This document shows positions 34,380 through 34,715 of a DNA stretch of 34,715 bases, piece by piece. Origin of the DNA: Acetobacteraceae bacterium (GTDB taxonomy: Bacteria; Pseudomonadota; Alphaproteobacteria; Acetobacterales; Acetobacteraceae); NCBI GenBank assembly GCA_027353465.1, contig DAIEHR010000082.1:1-34715 (forward strand), in the 5' to 3' direction. The position numbers were made by a program, and so were the translations under genes. A model generated the notes under the pieces. It was not told the origin of the DNA, did not search any database, and saw nothing but the letters and a program-made list of their open reading frames with translations. Each line of letters begins with the position of its first letter. The first letter of the stretch is position 1.

Positions 34380-34715
34380 TCAACCCTCCTTGATCGTGCC
34401 GGATGCGGTCAGTGCCGCCAGCCGGTCCGCGCTGTAGCCAATCGATTCCAAAACAGATCGTGTGTGCTGGCCCAGATTCGGGGCCGGAATGCGCAGCTTG
34501 CCCGGAGTGTCGGACAGCCGGGGGATGATGTTATGCATCAGCACCGATCCGGCTTCTTCGTCTGGTGCCTCCACGATGACGCCGCGCGCCTGCACGTGCG
34601 GGTCGTCCAGCAACTGATCGATTTCATAGATGGGGGTCGCGGTGACCTCGGCGGCCTCGAACACCGCCATCGCCTCCGGCAGCGTGCGCTGGGCGATCCA
34701 GTCGCCGACGATGGC
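34380..34715 (-). CDS. CaiB/BaiF-type CoA-transferase, 5' truncated by the window
   Basis: The frame is open to the window edge, so only the last 111 codons are present. WIAQRTLPEAMAVFEAAEVTATPIY, DDPHVQARG and APNLGQHTRSVLESIGYS are the standard C-terminal text of family III CoA-transferases (formyl-CoA/carnitine/succinyl-CoA types). These move CoA between carboxylic acids through an aspartyl thioester; the catalytic Asp lies in the missing part. It is upstream of and coupled to the CitE-like lyase, consistent with a dicarboxylic or methyl-branched acid degradation pathway. Confidence 0.9.
   Translation of the reverse strand, partial: AIVGDWIAQRTLPEAMAVFEAAEVTATPIYEIDQLLDDPHVQARGVIVEAPDEEAGSVLMHNIIPRLSDTPGKLRIPAPNLGQHTRSVLESIGYSADRLAALTASGTIKEG

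Overview
The window is GC-rich, densely packed chromosomal DNA. It most resembles an alphaproteobacterium of the Rhodospirillales/Acetobacteraceae type. This is inferred from codon use, the 909-residue SecA with a zinc-binding tail, a sugar transferase of the exopolysaccharide type and a divergent PEP-carboxylase-like protein; no rRNA or other marker gene confirms it. No prophage, insertion sequence, tRNA or CRISPR array was seen.

Left part (1-8400): the 3' part of a fused cinA, an MFS permease whose end overlaps a convergent exopolysaccharide-type sugar transferase, a phytanoyl-CoA-dioxygenase-like gene, and secA. About 700 bases upstream of secA hold no convincing gene but carry a palindromic interspersed-type repeat. 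Middle left (8393-18144): an aldo/keto reductase, an animal-type haem peroxidase without a signal peptide, an MBL-fold hydrolase, an OsmC-type peroxidase, and a single-subunit molybdopterin oxidoreductase divergent from a PEP-carboxylase homologue that has lost several catalytic residues. Hairpins close both convergent gene pairs. Next (18160-20661) comes a MurF-alanine racemase fusion, an architecture best known from Bacteroidetes.

The most coherent system is a nine-gene minus-strand operon (30321 down to 20848): amiC (amide sensor), amiR (ANTAR antiterminator), amidase 1, permease, Tat-exported binding protein, permease, two ATPases and amidase 2. Amidase 2 has the Lys96/Ser171/Ser195 arrangement of the Rhodococcus nitrile-pathway amidase. 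Genes are spaced by 25 bases or fewer, or overlap. Upstream lies a near-consensus sigma-54 promoter with exact -24/-12 spacing, then a roughly 150-base leader with small hairpins. The inferred picture is a nitrogen-scavenging circuit: nitrogen limitation would act through sigma-54 and a specific inducer through AmiC/AmiR, with import by a urea/amide-type ABC transporter and ammonia release by two different amidases. A small stand-alone receiver protein is divergent from it.

Right end (31504-34715): a DapA-superfamily lyase/aldolase, a methyltransferase with a C-terminal coiled coil, and an operon of a CaiB-type CoA-transferase (cut by the window edge) with a CitE-like CoA-ester lyase.
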